A DNA stretch of 45,877 nucleotides, taken from IMG/VR virus record IMGVR_UViG_3300042906_001203, positions 1 through 45,877 of that record. One strand, given 5' to 3'. The notes under the pieces were generated by a model that was not told where the DNA came from, did no database searches, and saw only the letters and a program-made list of their open reading frames with translations. The first letter of the stretch is position 1. Every line of letters starts with the position of its first letter. This DNA comes from a virus. The position numbers and the translations under genes are program-made. Positions 1 through 9,964 of the stretch are shown here, piece after piece.

Positions 1-3000
1 TCTTGATCAACATAATGGTAGATTTACAATAACTCCAGAATATCCTAATGGAGTATATGCATATTTTTCTACAATAGATGTTAACGCTTCAAATGAATCT
101 GTCCCAAGATATCCATATGTGGTTGGACCATATTTTTATAATAAACCAGTAAAAGAAAACTTTTTGCCATCATTTAATCAAAATTCTAATATTTTTGGTA
201 CTAATTTGACTAGAAATGTTGGTCCATATTATTTAAATAGATCTAATTCATATTATGAACTAATTGATAAAGTATTAGAAGAATATAAACAAGAATTTAC
301 TGTAACATCTATAAATTCTGGTAAAGTAGTGGATGTTTCTATATTTTCTTCTGGAGATAATTATAAAGTAAATGATCCTGTAGATTTGGATATAACTGAT
401 ACTGAGGGCATACAATCAAATATAGTTGTAAGTGAATTGGAAGGTAGGGAAATTGAAGATTTTAGTTTAGTTGAAGATAAAATAGAAAATTCAGAATTTT
501 TTATAAGAATTCCCAATACAATTGTAAAAACATCTTCTCCACATGGAATTACGAATGGTCAACCAGTTCTAATTAGTGGTATTTCTACAATTACTGCATC
601 TAATTTTGAAGGAATTCAATATGCTCAAGTTGAAGAAAAAGAATCTCAATTACTTGAGAACATTGATGATGAAGTTTCTACAGGCATATCTACTTTTATA
701 AAATTAAAAGATATTAACGGATTTAAAGTTAATGATTTTATAGGTATAGGAACAGAAATTTTATTGATTACTGATGTTGATTTCAAACGATCTGGATTTT
801 ATGTAAATAGACTTCAAAATACCGGAATTCATACAGTTGGTATTGATAATGTTGTGTTACTACCAAGGGAATTCAAAATACCAACGGGAGATGTAGGAGA
901 TCTTACCTTCCAAAACTATACTACATTTTTTGATCCAAAATTTTCTATAGGTATCGGCACAAGTGGTTCAACTCGTACTGTTGTTGGATTTGGAACTAGT
1001 TCCTTTGAAACCAGATTTATTCCACCTAGAAGTATATATTTACCTGGACACAAGTTTTATACCGGACAACCACTAATTTATAACTCTGGATCAGGATTTG
1101 CAGGAACATCTTTATATGTAAACAATGTTGGATCTGCTGTTTCTTTTAAATTAGAGGATAATCAATTAGTTTATGCGGTAAACTTGGGTGGGGATTATAT
1201 TGGGTTATCTACTATTGGATTTACAAGTTCTATAGGTATAGGTACTAATAATAACTCTTTAGAATTTTGGGATCAAGAAAAAGCTTATGGTGTAATTGGA
1301 GCTGCCCACTCACTAACTACATTAAATCCCAAAATTACTGGAACTTTACAAAAAACGATTGGAATAGTGACTACAACTTCCGATCATAATTTGGAAGTTG
1401 GTGATATTATAAAGTTTAATGTATCCACTGATTACAATGAAGTTATAAAAGTAATTTTTGATCCGGTAAATAGAAAAATTTTAATGAGAGAAATTGGGTT
1501 TTCTGATAGTGATGTGTCTATAATTAATAATTCAATAGATCTTTCTTCATATGATGGTAATATAGAAACGGGTGATAAAGTAGTTTATATTTCACAATCT
1601 CCAATTGGAGGATTGTCCAATTATGGAATTTATTATGTTTCAAAAACTAGTTTTAATTCAATAAAGTTATGTCAATATAGAAGTGATATAAATGAATCTA
1701 ATTTCATTGATTTTTCTTCTGTCGGCGGTTCCAATCAAAAATTATATTTCATTAATCCTCAAATTAGTTGCATAAGAACAACAAAGATAGAATTTGACTT
1801 ATCTGACTCAAGTTTATTAAATTTAAATTTACAATTTTATTATGATGTAAATTTCATTGAACGAATTAATGAAAGAACTGGGTTCTTTGTTAATAGAGAA
1901 GGAATTCCGGGAAATTCTGGAGCAAAAGTTATTCTAGACCTTTCTGAGCAGTTTTTCCCAATTTATTATAATTTCTTATCTCAAGGATCTTCAGAAGAAA
2001 GTAAAAGACAAATATCTACAGATTACGATGTGTTATCTAGTAACAAAATTTCAATAATAAATCATCAACTTAATGATAAATTTGTAGTAACAACTATCCC
2101 TTCTAATAAAACATTCATATTTGATAATACTAAAAAATTAAAAGAAATTGAAAAACAAATTATTAATGAGAATTTAACAAGTTTTTCTTATAAAACTACA
2201 TCTATTAATGCTTTAGGACCAATATCAAACTTAAAAATCAATTTTCCAGGTAGAGGGTATAAGAAATTACCAACAGTTAAGAAAGTTAAAAGTGATTATG
2301 GAACAAATGCGGTTATAAAGGTTATATCTCCAAATATTGGAAGAGTTGAAACTTTCAATAGGGTAAAAGATGGATTTGATTATCCTACCGATCCAACACT
2401 TTCGCCTTCTCTAAGTGTACCTACTATTGTTGGCGTAAAAGATATACGCACCATAGATTACATTGGAATAATTACTGGTGGTAAAAGATATAATACTCCA
2501 CCAAAGTTAATAATTAAAAATGATTCTAGTGGAATAGAATTAAGTTCTAATATAGCTGGAGGATCTATAGTTTCGGTAGAGGTCATTAAAAATTCTACTT
2601 CCATATCTAGTCCTCTTGAAATAGTTTCAATACATAATTCAAATGGATATGAAATTGATACTATCTCTGTAGCCGGAAACTTGGTAACATTAGAGTTGAC
2701 GAATAATCCAGCTTCAAATACTCCTTTTATATCCTCTGGATTTGGCCTTACTTCTTATGTTTATCCGTTTTCAGTTGGGGACAAAATTTTTATTGAAAAT
2801 TGTAGATTAACATCATCTACTTCCGGATTGGCAAATTATAATTCTTCCGCATATGATTATGTATTTTTCGATGTTGTAGGCATAAACACATCAAATAATA
2901 CCATAACCTATGACATGACCGGCATCTCAACGGGATCGTTTGGTGTATATGATGGAGATTTTTCATTAGGTGTAGTCATTAACAAGAACGATATGCCTGT

Positions 3001-6000
3001 TTTTGATATGATATTAAAAGATGATGTTAGTTATAAATCCAATGAAAAAATATCTTCAGCAACATTTTCTGGCGTAGTAATGGAAAATGGTTGGGATAAT
3101 AGACTCAATCAGATGAGATTAAAAAATATTTCTGGTGAAATAAATGTTGAGGATAAAATTTTTGGCGAAATATCTAAAGTTAATGGAACAGTCGAATATT
3201 TTGATAAATTTAACTTATATGCAACTTTAGGAGTTTCTCGTGATAAAACATCTTCTATAGATCTATCTTCCGGAATTTTAAATGATTATTCTCAAAGAAT
3301 ATCTGACAATTTTTACTATCAAAAATTCTCTTACTCAATTAGAGGAAACATTCCGTATAATGTCTGGAGAGAATCTGTAAGGTCGATTGTACACCCATCG
3401 GGATTCAAAGAATTTTCTGATTTAGAAATTTTTACTGAACCAACATTGAATGAGGTTAATGTCGGTATTTCTAAATCAACAAATATGAAGCCTAAATTAT
3501 TAGAGACTGATTCTTCTACATTTATTAATATTGATTCCATAGTACCATTAAATATAAGGAAAAATTTTGCTAGAGTTTATGAAGAGGAAGTTGGATTAGA
3601 TGGATCTACTCAAAATATATTTTTTGATGGAGGGATTGATTTAAGTCCTTATATAGTAAACAAAACAAATAAGGTTATTGAAATTGATGATATAAGTAAT
3701 CAATTTGATGGAACTTCGGAACAATATTTACGAGGTAGATTTGCAGATGCTTCTGATTTATTAGATTTAAATAGAGAATTTATTCAAGAGGAAGTTGTAG
3801 CTTTTGTTGAATATAATTATCCAAATATAGGGATAAGTACAACTTATGATCAGGCAAAGTGTAAGAGAGATGTTGGTTACATAGTTGATGCAATATCACA
3901 TGATATTAAATATAATTCTAATAATAAGTCTGTAGAGGCTGGTGTATATTATTGGAACGCAGGAGTTTCATATGTCAGTAATGAGACTGAAGAAACTTTA
4001 TTTGCATACAATTATGTTAAATTTATTAGTCAATATATTATAAACAATCAGAGTCCCCCAACTTTATATCAATCAACAGTTGATCAAGTATTTAATTTTA
4101 GCTTGATTCCGGATCCAACTAATCCAGATTCTAATAGATATAAAGATTCTAGAAATTTAATTCTTGCGAATAAAAATGAAATTTTGGACAAATCTTTAGC
4201 ATCCGTTGCTATCGGATTTTCAGATTTCTATTTCCCCGGAGATACTCAAACTAATGCAAGATCTAGATATTATGATGGATACAGATTGATTCAACAAAAT
4301 AAACAGGAAATCATTGATACTTCTTGGTCAAATACCCTCGCAATTTATCCTGGAATTTCTACTACAATTTCTAAATGTAAGAGAGATTTGGGATATTTTG
4401 TGGATGCTATTTCTATTGATGTTTTTACTGGAGGAAATAATTATTCCAGACAATTTATTCTTCAGTATTTTAACAATGGTATTCCAATTACCAATGGTTT
4501 AGTTGGGGAAGAAGCTGAATCGATTTATGCTTTCTGTCAAGCAAGAGATCTTATGAGATCTGCTGTTAGAAATGGACTTACAATAAAAGATGTCGGTATT
4601 AGTTCTGGTCCAACATATTATGGGATAGGAGTAACAGTTTCAAATACTAATACTGCAGCCTGCACTGATGTTCAACTTAATATTGTTAGTTTGGTGGGAA
4701 TTGTTACTGCAGTAATTTCTGCAGGATCTACATCTAGTTTGCCTGCAGTTAATGTTGGTAGTTATACTACAGGTGGAAACAAGTGTTATCGTGATTTGGG
4801 TTATATTGTTGATGCAATTGCTCAAGATTTGGCTTATGGAACAAATCAACATATTATATACTCAACTAAGAAATATTTTACTGGTGCCGGCGCAGCATTA
4901 ACAACTGGTCTTTTGGGCGAAGAATCCGAGTCAGTTTATGCTTTTGAAAATGCAAAAGGTTATATTAAAAAAGCGATAACAAATCAATTAAATGTTAAAG
5001 ATCTCACTATTACTGCAGATCCTTTAACGGGATTTAATACGGATCCATCTTCTTGTGCAGATGTACAAACTAATGTTGATACTTTAGTTGGCATCTTAAC
5101 AGTTGCGATAGGATCTAGTAGTTTGTCTGGAATACCAACAGAAAATTATGGAACTACAGATTGTGCTGATGTAAGATCTGCAATTGGTAACTATGTAGGA
5201 ATAATAACAACAATTATTGGATTGGGTACAGACTTTGCGCCAACAATTACATATCCATCATTAACTAGAGGTGGTTCTGTAGTTGGATTGACAACATTTA
5301 AGTTAACAAATAAAGGAACTTCTCTGTTCAAACATGAATTTTCTAGTAGTAGTATTGATATTGTTACAGATACATTTACAATTACAAATCATAATTTCCA
5401 ATCCGGACAAGAATTAATTTATACTTATAGTGGTGGAACACCAGTTGGTATTGCTACTACTTCATATGTTTCCGGAATTTCTTCCACTTTATTAAATGTT
5501 CATGACTTTGATGGAACCGCTGTACTTGAAAATGGTTATTCTGTAGCGATATCTACGACGATATCTGGTATATCTACGGTACTAAGTCCAGTTGGTCCAT
5601 CTACTAAACAATATGTTCAGTGTGTTGGATTAACCACTACAGGTACTGGAGCAGAGTTTACAGTATCAATAAATTACTCGGTAAGCACAGGACAACCAAT
5701 TTCAACATCAATATTACCCACTAAAGGTGGTAGTGCATATGTTGTTGGTCAAACGGTCTCTATTGCTGGAACTTACATTGGAGGTTCTTCCCCAACCAAC
5801 GATTTAACATTTGTAATTTCCAATACAGGGCCAACTGTAATTCTTGGACAAGCTAATCAAAGTTACTCTGAAATTCCTTCTAATGATTTGACTGGTGCAA
5901 CTTTTAATGTTTCTAGAGATTCTTCTGGTGCAATTAATTATGTTGAGGTTTTAAATGGTGGATCTGGATATAACTCTAACTCAGTAATATCAATAGCCGG

Positions 6001-9000
6001 TACTTATGTCGGAGGATCAACTTCGGATGACAATTTAACCTTTAAACCATTAGAACTTGGAACTAAAGTTTTACCAAATTCAGTTTTTGTATATAAATTA
6101 AATGATAATCAATTTAAACTTTCTGGACTATCAACTAGTGTATTTTTGGATTTAACTGGTGTTGGCACAGCGACACATTATCTTGAGTATAAAGAACCAA
6201 ACTCCAGTGTAATAATTACTATTGATGGAATAATACAAAAAGCTTTAACGAAAAAATCTTTAAATGTTTCTTTAGCGTCAAGTGTCTCTACGGCTTCAAC
6301 AACGATATTGAGTATTTCTTCTGGAATTTCTTCATTAAATACTCGTGATATTATTAATATTGATGATGAACTTGTTTCTATTAAAACTATTGGCGTATCT
6401 TCTGCAAATCAAATAGAAGTTATAAGAGGATACTTTGGTTCAGTCGCAACCTCACATACCATTGGAGTAGCCGCAACTGTTTTGAGTGGTAATTTTAATA
6501 TCGTTGGAGATGTGATGTATTTTGATACATCACCATACGGAAAAATTGGCCCAGTAGGACTTGAAACTGGATCTACATTTAGTGGTAGAGCTTTTAGTAG
6601 AAAATTTGATCCAAGTACTCCAAATGATAAAAATATATTACTTGACGATTTATCTTTATCCTTTACTGGAATTGCTGCAACCGAATTTACTGTAAAATCT
6701 AAGGAACAAACTACAAACACACTTTTCAATAATGTTAATAATATTACTGAAATTAGTAATAATCCTATTATTTTGATTAATAATGTTTTCCAAGATCCAG
6801 TTACTGATTTTACAATTGATGGTAGTTCAATAAATGTAATTAAATTCTTGTCTGGAGTTCCTAAAGCTGGAAAAATATCAAAAGTTGCCGTATCCACTAG
6901 TTATGGATATGTCCCAAGAATTGGTGCGGCCGCAACAGTTGTAGTGTCTGCAGCAGGAACAATCAGTAGTGTAGTTGTAACAGGTGGTGGATCTGGATAC
7001 AGGTCTTCTCCGACTGTTAGTATTGCATCGACAATTGGCGCAGGCGCCAGTATTACTGCAATTGTAAGTGCAGCTGGAACTATCAGCGGATTTACAATTG
7101 TAAATTCTGGAACTGGTTATACATCAACTTCACTTCCAAAAGTAGTTATTGGAATACCAACAGGGTATAGTAATTTAAGTCTTGGATATACTGGAGGTAC
7201 ATCTGGAGTAGGTCAAAATGCCAAACTTACAGTTGAAGTTGGTATGGGTTCTAGTATTATTTCTTATAAGTTTGATCAACCCGGAATAGGATATAAAGTT
7301 GGTGATAAACTTAAACCGATAGGAATCTTAACAACATCATCATTTAGTGAATTTGTTTTGACAGTTGAAGAAGTAGAAACTGATAGTTTTTCTGGATTTT
7401 ATCCTGGTCAATTTATAAAATTTGACGATATTTCGGAATTCTTTAATGGATTTAGGAAAAAATTCACTCTTTCTACAACTGTAAACGGAGTAAGACAAAT
7501 TTTAGGTCTAAGAGTTCCTGATGGAACAGATTTGGATATAACTAATAATATTTTTATATACATAAACGATGTATTACAAGTTCCTAATATATCATATACA
7601 TTCTCTGGAAGTAGGGTAATATTTACTGAAGCGCCTAAATCCGGATCTAAATGTTCTATTTTATATTATAGAGGATCATCAGTTGATGTTGAACTGGTAG
7701 TTCCACCACCAACAATAAAACCAGGAGATAAAGTAATAATTCAAGAAAATCCTCAAGATCCTTTTGATATTTCTCAATTTGATAGAGTGGTTAAAAAAAT
7801 AACTAGCTCTGATCAATTAGAGACATTTAATTATTATTCTGTTGGTATTATTACTGATCCAACAAAAATTAGACCTCTTACTTGGCAAAAACAAACTAAT
7901 GACACTGTTATTAGTGGTACACTTTATTCTAAATCTAGACCAAGTTTCCAGAGTAATGTGAGACCATCTGCAACGGTCATTAAAAAAATTGAACCAGAAG
8001 ATGAAGTTATATATGTTGACAATGCATATCCTTTATTTGCTGATATAGATGGTCTTTCTGAAGATGTAAGAGACATTCTTATATTGGAAAATAAATCAAT
8101 TGAACCATGTTTAGTTGAGTCTGTAGTTTCAACATCGTCAACTATTTCTTCAATCAATATAGTAAATGGTGGAGTTGGATATGCCAATACCCAATCACCA
8201 AAGGTTGTTATCTCGGAAACTGCTATCGTTACAAAAGATCCTATTTTTAACTGGGTAGGTGGGGTAGGATTATCCACTACATATGACTTAAAATCAATTA
8301 AATATAGAAACAGATTCGTTGCTGTTGGAAGTAGTTCTATATTCATTACAAGTTCTGATGGAATAAATTGGCAAGTTGGTACTGTTGGGTTTGGTCAAAC
8401 TTCAAACTTTAATTCAATTGAATCAGTTGGTGTAGGTACAAGTAATTTCTTACTTTCAGTCGGAAGTTTTGGTAAGATTATAAAAGCCACAGATTATGGA
8501 ACTACTATTTCTAGTTGGAATCAAATTCCAATACAGGAAGATATTGTAGTCCTTGGTGTTGGAGCTGTAGGAAGAGTAGGTAGTAGTTATACAGGAACAT
8601 TTAATCAAATCGCATATTCTAGCGTTGTAGATTCTTGGGTTGCTGTTGGAGCGGCAGGATCAATATTTGTTGGATCTGGAGTTGCTACGGATAGTTTTGT
8701 TAGTAGATATTCAGAAACTTTATCGGATTTAAACAGTGTCACTTTCGGTGCAGAATATTATGTTGCTGTTGGAAATAATGGTGTAATCAGAACTTCCAAT
8801 AATGGAACTATATGGGAATCCACACCATCTCCAGTAGTTATTAATTTGAATAAGGTCATTTATGCTAATGGCAAATTTGTTATAGTGGGTGATTCCGGTA
8901 CAGTTTTACAATCAATTGATAGAAATTCGTATCAAGTTGTTTCAAATAATCTTGGATCAGAAAATATAATAAACATTTATTATAACTATGGTTTTTATGT

Positions 9001-9931
9001 AGTAGTAACTTCATTGGGTGAAATATATTATTCATTTAATTTAAGTGACTGGATCTATAGAACCACATCACAATCAAAGGATATTAGTGATTTAATATTT
9101 GTGGAAAATGTTGGATCTAATGGTAGATATATCGCTATAGGAACAGGAGCTACTGCAATATATTCTGAACCAGTTTATAACAGAGCCACAGCTATTTCTA
9201 GTACATCTAATGGGGAAGTTACATCCATACAAATCATTAATCCTGGATTTGGGTATGATATTAACAATCCCCCACCAGTATTAGTAGAAATTGATACTTA
9301 CCAAACAGAATTAGTAAAATCATTTAAAGTTGAGGGAGATCACGGAATAATTATTGGAGTCACAACATATATTGCTGGAACTCCTGGTATTGGAACCACT
9401 TCTCCAAAAATTTCCTTTACTCTAAAATCAGAACAATATGATAACAATACTTTAGGTATAGGATATTCTTCATTAAATATCTTTGGTATTACTAATAGCC
9501 AATTATCAAAAGGAGATTATTTTGTCATTACTGACAGTAATGTCACAACAGGTGGAGATTTGGTTGGAATTACTACACTTCTTGGTGGTATGAGTAATTA
9601 TCCAAATTCAAAGATTGGAATAGCAAAATCTTTTATAGATGGCATTTACATTGTTGAAGATATCACATCACCATCTTCAGGTATAGTAACAGTTACATGT
9701 AACTTTGCTCCTATGGTGGATAATTATGTGAAAGTTTATAGTAGAGGATCTAGTAATACGGGAATTGGAACAAATAATTTCTATGGAAGATATAGTTGGG
9801 CTAAAATATATGATTATCAAAATAGAATTTTGGGAGATCCTCAAACTTTTGAAGTTTTTAATGATAATGGCATTTCGGGAATATCTTCTTCTCCAAAAAT
9901 TATAAGAACTAGAAGTGTAGTAAGCAAATAA
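1..9931 (+). CDS. Giant baseplate wedge protein in the gp7 position (5'-truncated by window edge)
   Basis: The reading frame is already open at nt 2 and runs 3309 codons to the stop, so the GTG at 119 is an internal valine and the real start lies left of the window. The first ~45 residues (DQHNGRF, TPEYPNG, YAYF, then RYPY and GPYF) look like the end of a YHYH-type domain known in marine T4-like phage structural proteins. Then come many beta-rich modules: repeated H-x(4-6)-GD segments, GGxGY motifs, three Cys-containing modules (nt 3860-5230) and an Asp-box-like propeller (about nt 8250-9175). The gene sits directly before gp8, where T4 has gene 7 (about 1032 aa), so it is at least three times longer than T4 gp7. 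The gp7 role is inferred from gene order. A different large baseplate or fibre-like protein is the alternative. Confidence 0.6.
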   Translation, partial: LDQHNGRFTITPEYPNGVYAYFSTIDVNASNESVPRYPYVVGPYFYNKPVKENFLPSFNQNSNIFGTNLTRNVGPYYLNRSNSYYELIDKVLEEYKQEFTVTSINSGKVVDVSIFSSGDNYKVNDPVDLDITDTEGIQSNIVVSELEGREIEDFSLVEDKIENSEFFIRIPNTIVKTSSPHGITNGQPVLISGISTITASNFEGIQYAQVEEKESQLLENIDDEVSTGISTFIKLKDINGFKVNDFIGIGTEILLITDVDFKRSGFYVNRLQNTGIHTVGIDNVVLLPREFKIPTGDVGDLTFQNYTTFFDPKFSIGIGTSGSTRTVVGFGTSSFETRFIPPRSIYLPGHKFYTGQPLIYNSGSGFAGTSLYVNNVGSAVSFKLEDNQLVYAVNLGGDYIGLSTIGFTSSIGIGTNNNSLEFWDQEKAYGVIGAAHSLTTLNPKITGTLQKTIGIVTTTSDHNLEVGDIIKFNVSTDYNEVIKVIFDPVNRKILMREIGFSDSDVSIINNSIDLSSYDGNIETGDKVVYISQSPIGGLSNYGIYYVSKTSFNSIKLCQYRSDINESNFIDFSSVGGSNQKLYFINPQISCIRTTKIEFDLSDSSLLNLNLQFYYDVNFIERINERTGFFVNREGIPGNSGAKVILDLSEQFFPIYYNFLSQGSSEESKRQISTDYDVLSSNKISIINHQLNDKFVVTTIPSNKTFIFDNTKKLKEIEKQIINENLTSFSYKTTSINALGPISNLKINFPGRGYKKLPTVKKVKSDYGTNAVIKVISPNIGRVETFNRVKDGFDYPTDPTLSPSLSVPTIVGVKDIRTIDYIGIITGGKRYNTPPKLIIKNDSSGIELSSNIAGGSIVSVEVIKNSTSISSPLEIVSIHNSNGYEIDTISVAGNLVTLELTNNPASNTPFISSGFGLTSYVYPFSVGDKIFIENCRLTSSTSGLANYNSSAYDYVFFDVVGINTSNNTITYDMTGISTGSFGVYDGDFSLGVVINKNDMPVFDMILKDDVSYKSNEKISSATFSGVVMENGWDNRLNQMRLKNISGEINVEDKIFGEISKVNGTVEYFDKFNLYATLGVSRDKTSSIDLSSGILNDYSQRISDNFYYQKFSYSIRGNIPYNVWRESVRSIVHPSGFKEFSDLEIFTEPTLNEVNVGISKSTNMKPKLLETDSSTFINIDSIVPLNIRKNFARVYEEEVGLDGSTQNIFFDGGIDLSPYIVNKTNKVIEIDDISNQFDGTSEQYLRGRFADASDLLDLNREFIQEEVVAFVEYNYPNIGISTTYDQAKCKRDVGYIVDAISHDIKYNSNNKSVEAGVYYWNAGVSYVSNETEETLFAYNYVKFISQYIINNQSPPTLYQSTVDQVFNFSLIPDPTNPDSNRYKDSRNLILANKNEILDKSLASVAIGFSDFYFPGDTQTNARSRYYDGYRLIQQNKQEIIDTSWSNTLAIYPGISTTISKCKRDLGYFVDAISIDVFTGGNNYSRQFILQYFNNGIPITNGLVGEEAESIYAFCQARDLMRSAVRNGLTIKDVGISSGPTYYGIGVTVSNTNTAACTDVQLNIVSLVGIVTAVISAGSTSSLPAVNVGSYTTGGNKCYRDLGYIVDAIAQDLAYGTNQHIIYSTKKYFTGAGAALTTGLLGEESESVYAFENAKGYIKKAITNQLNVKDLTITADPLTGFNTDPSSCADVQTNVDTLVGILTVAIGSSSLSGIPTENYGTTDCADVRSAIGNYVGIITTIIGLGTDFAPTITYPSLTRGGSVVGLTTFKLTNKGTSLFKHEFSSSSIDIVTDTFTITNHNFQSGQELIYTYSGGTPVGIATTSYVSGISSTLLNVHDFDGTAVLENGYSVAISTTISGISTVLSPVGPSTKQYVQCVGLTTTGTGAEFTVSINYSVSTGQPISTSILPTKGGSAYVVGQTVSIAGTYIGGSSPTNDLTFVISNTGPTVILGQANQSYSEIPSNDLTGATFNVSRDSSGAINYVEVLNGGSGYNSNSVISIAGTYVGGSTSDDNLTFKPLELGTKVLPNSVFVYKLNDNQFKLSGLSTSVFLDLTGVGTATHYLEYKEPNSSVIITIDGIIQKALTKKSLNVSLASSVSTASTTILSISSGISSLNTRDIINIDDELVSIKTIGVSSANQIEVIRGYFGSVATSHTIGVAATVLSGNFNIVGDVMYFDTSPYGKIGPVGLETGSTFSGRAFSRKFDPSTPNDKNILLDDLSLSFTGIAATEFTVKSKEQTTNTLFNNVNNITEISNNPIILINNVFQDPVTDFTIDGSSINVIKFLSGVPKAGKISKVAVSTSYGYVPRIGAAATVVVSAAGTISSVVVTGGGSGYRSSPTVSIASTIGAGASITAIVSAAGTISGFTIVNSGTGYTSTSLPKVVIGIPTGYSNLSLGYTGGTSGVGQNAKLTVEVGMGSSIISYKFDQPGIGYKVGDKLKPIGILTTSSFSEFVLTVEEVETDSFSGFYPGQFIKFDDISEFFNGFRKKFTLSTTVNGVRQILGLRVPDGTDLDITNNIFIYINDVLQVPNISYTFSGSRVIFTEAPKSGSKCSILYYRGSSVDVELVVPPPTIKPGDKVIIQENPQDPFDISQFDRVVKKITSSDQLETFNYYSVGIITDPTKIRPLTWQKQTNDTVISGTLYSKSRPSFQSNVRPSATVIKKIEPEDEVIYVDNAYPLFADIDGLSEDVRDILILENKSIEPCLVESVVSTSSTISSINIVNGGVGYANTQSPKVVISETAIVTKDPIFNWVGGVGLSTTYDLKSIKYRNRFVAVGSSSIFITSSDGINWQVGTVGFGQTSNFNSIESVGVGTSNFLLSVGSFGKIIKATDYGTTISSWNQIPIQEDIVVLGVGAVGRVGSSYTGTFNQIAYSSVVDSWVAVGAAGSIFVGSGVATDSFVSRYSETLSDLNSVTFGAEYYVAVGNNGVIRTSNNGTIWESTPSPVVINLNKVIYANGKFVIVGDSGTVLQSIDRNSYQVVSNNLGSENIINIYYNYGFYVVVTSLGEIYYSFNLSDWIYRTTSQSKDISDLIFVENVGSNGRYIAIGTGATAIYSEPVYNRATAISSTSNGEVTSIQIINPGFGYDINNPPPVLVEIDTYQTELVKSFKVEGDHGIIIGVTTYIAGTPGIGTTSPKISFTLKSEQYDNNTLGIGYSSLNIFGITNSQLSKGDYFVITDSNVTTGGDLVGITTLLGGMSNYPNSKIGIAKSFIDGIYIVEDITSPSSGIVTVTCNFAPMVDNYVKVYSRGSSNTGIGTNNFYGRYSWAKIYDYQNRILGDPQTFEVFNDNGISGISSSPKIIRTRSVVSK
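3860..5230 (+). repeat. Three-fold Cys-module repeat inside the giant gp7-position protein
   Basis: Protein-level repeats. The motif C-x-R-D-x-G-Y-x-V-D-A-I-x-x-D starts at nt 3860, 4376 and 4784. A second motif, C-[TA]-D-V followed by VGI-x-T, starts at nt 4661, 5054 and 5162. The copies are strongly diverged in DNA, so they are old duplications. I recall similar CKRD-type modules in cyanophage structural proteins, but their function is unknown to me. Confidence 0.7.
8250..9175 (+). other. Predicted Asp-box-like beta-propeller domain in the gp7-position protein
   Basis: About six successive units of roughly 45-55 residues repeat a pattern of xxVAVG-x(2-4)-GxIxxSxDGxxW. Clear copies include FVAVGSSS with SSDGINW, YYVAVGNNG with TSNNGTIW, KFVIVGDSG and YYSFNLSDW. 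The SxDGxxW-type turns resemble the Asp-box of BNR or sialidase-type propellers. Blade count and fold are inferred from pattern only. A propeller in a baseplate protein could bind glycan or hold a fibre. Confidence 0.55.
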
Positions 9932-9964
9932 AAGGTAACTAAATAAAAAAAAGTATGTTCTAAA

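Noticed and set aside
119-121. GTG as the start of the first gene
   Set aside because: The same frame is open back to nt 2 and encodes conserved YHYH-type sequence before it, so the gene begins left of the window.
6409-6897. 162-residue minus-strand reading frame
   Set aside because: It lies wholly inside the giant plus-strand gene, has no recognisable motif, and its composition mirrors the opposite strand.
7924-8346. 140-residue minus-strand reading frame
   Set aside because: It is a shadow of the plus-strand coding sequence, with no ribosome site or family resemblance.
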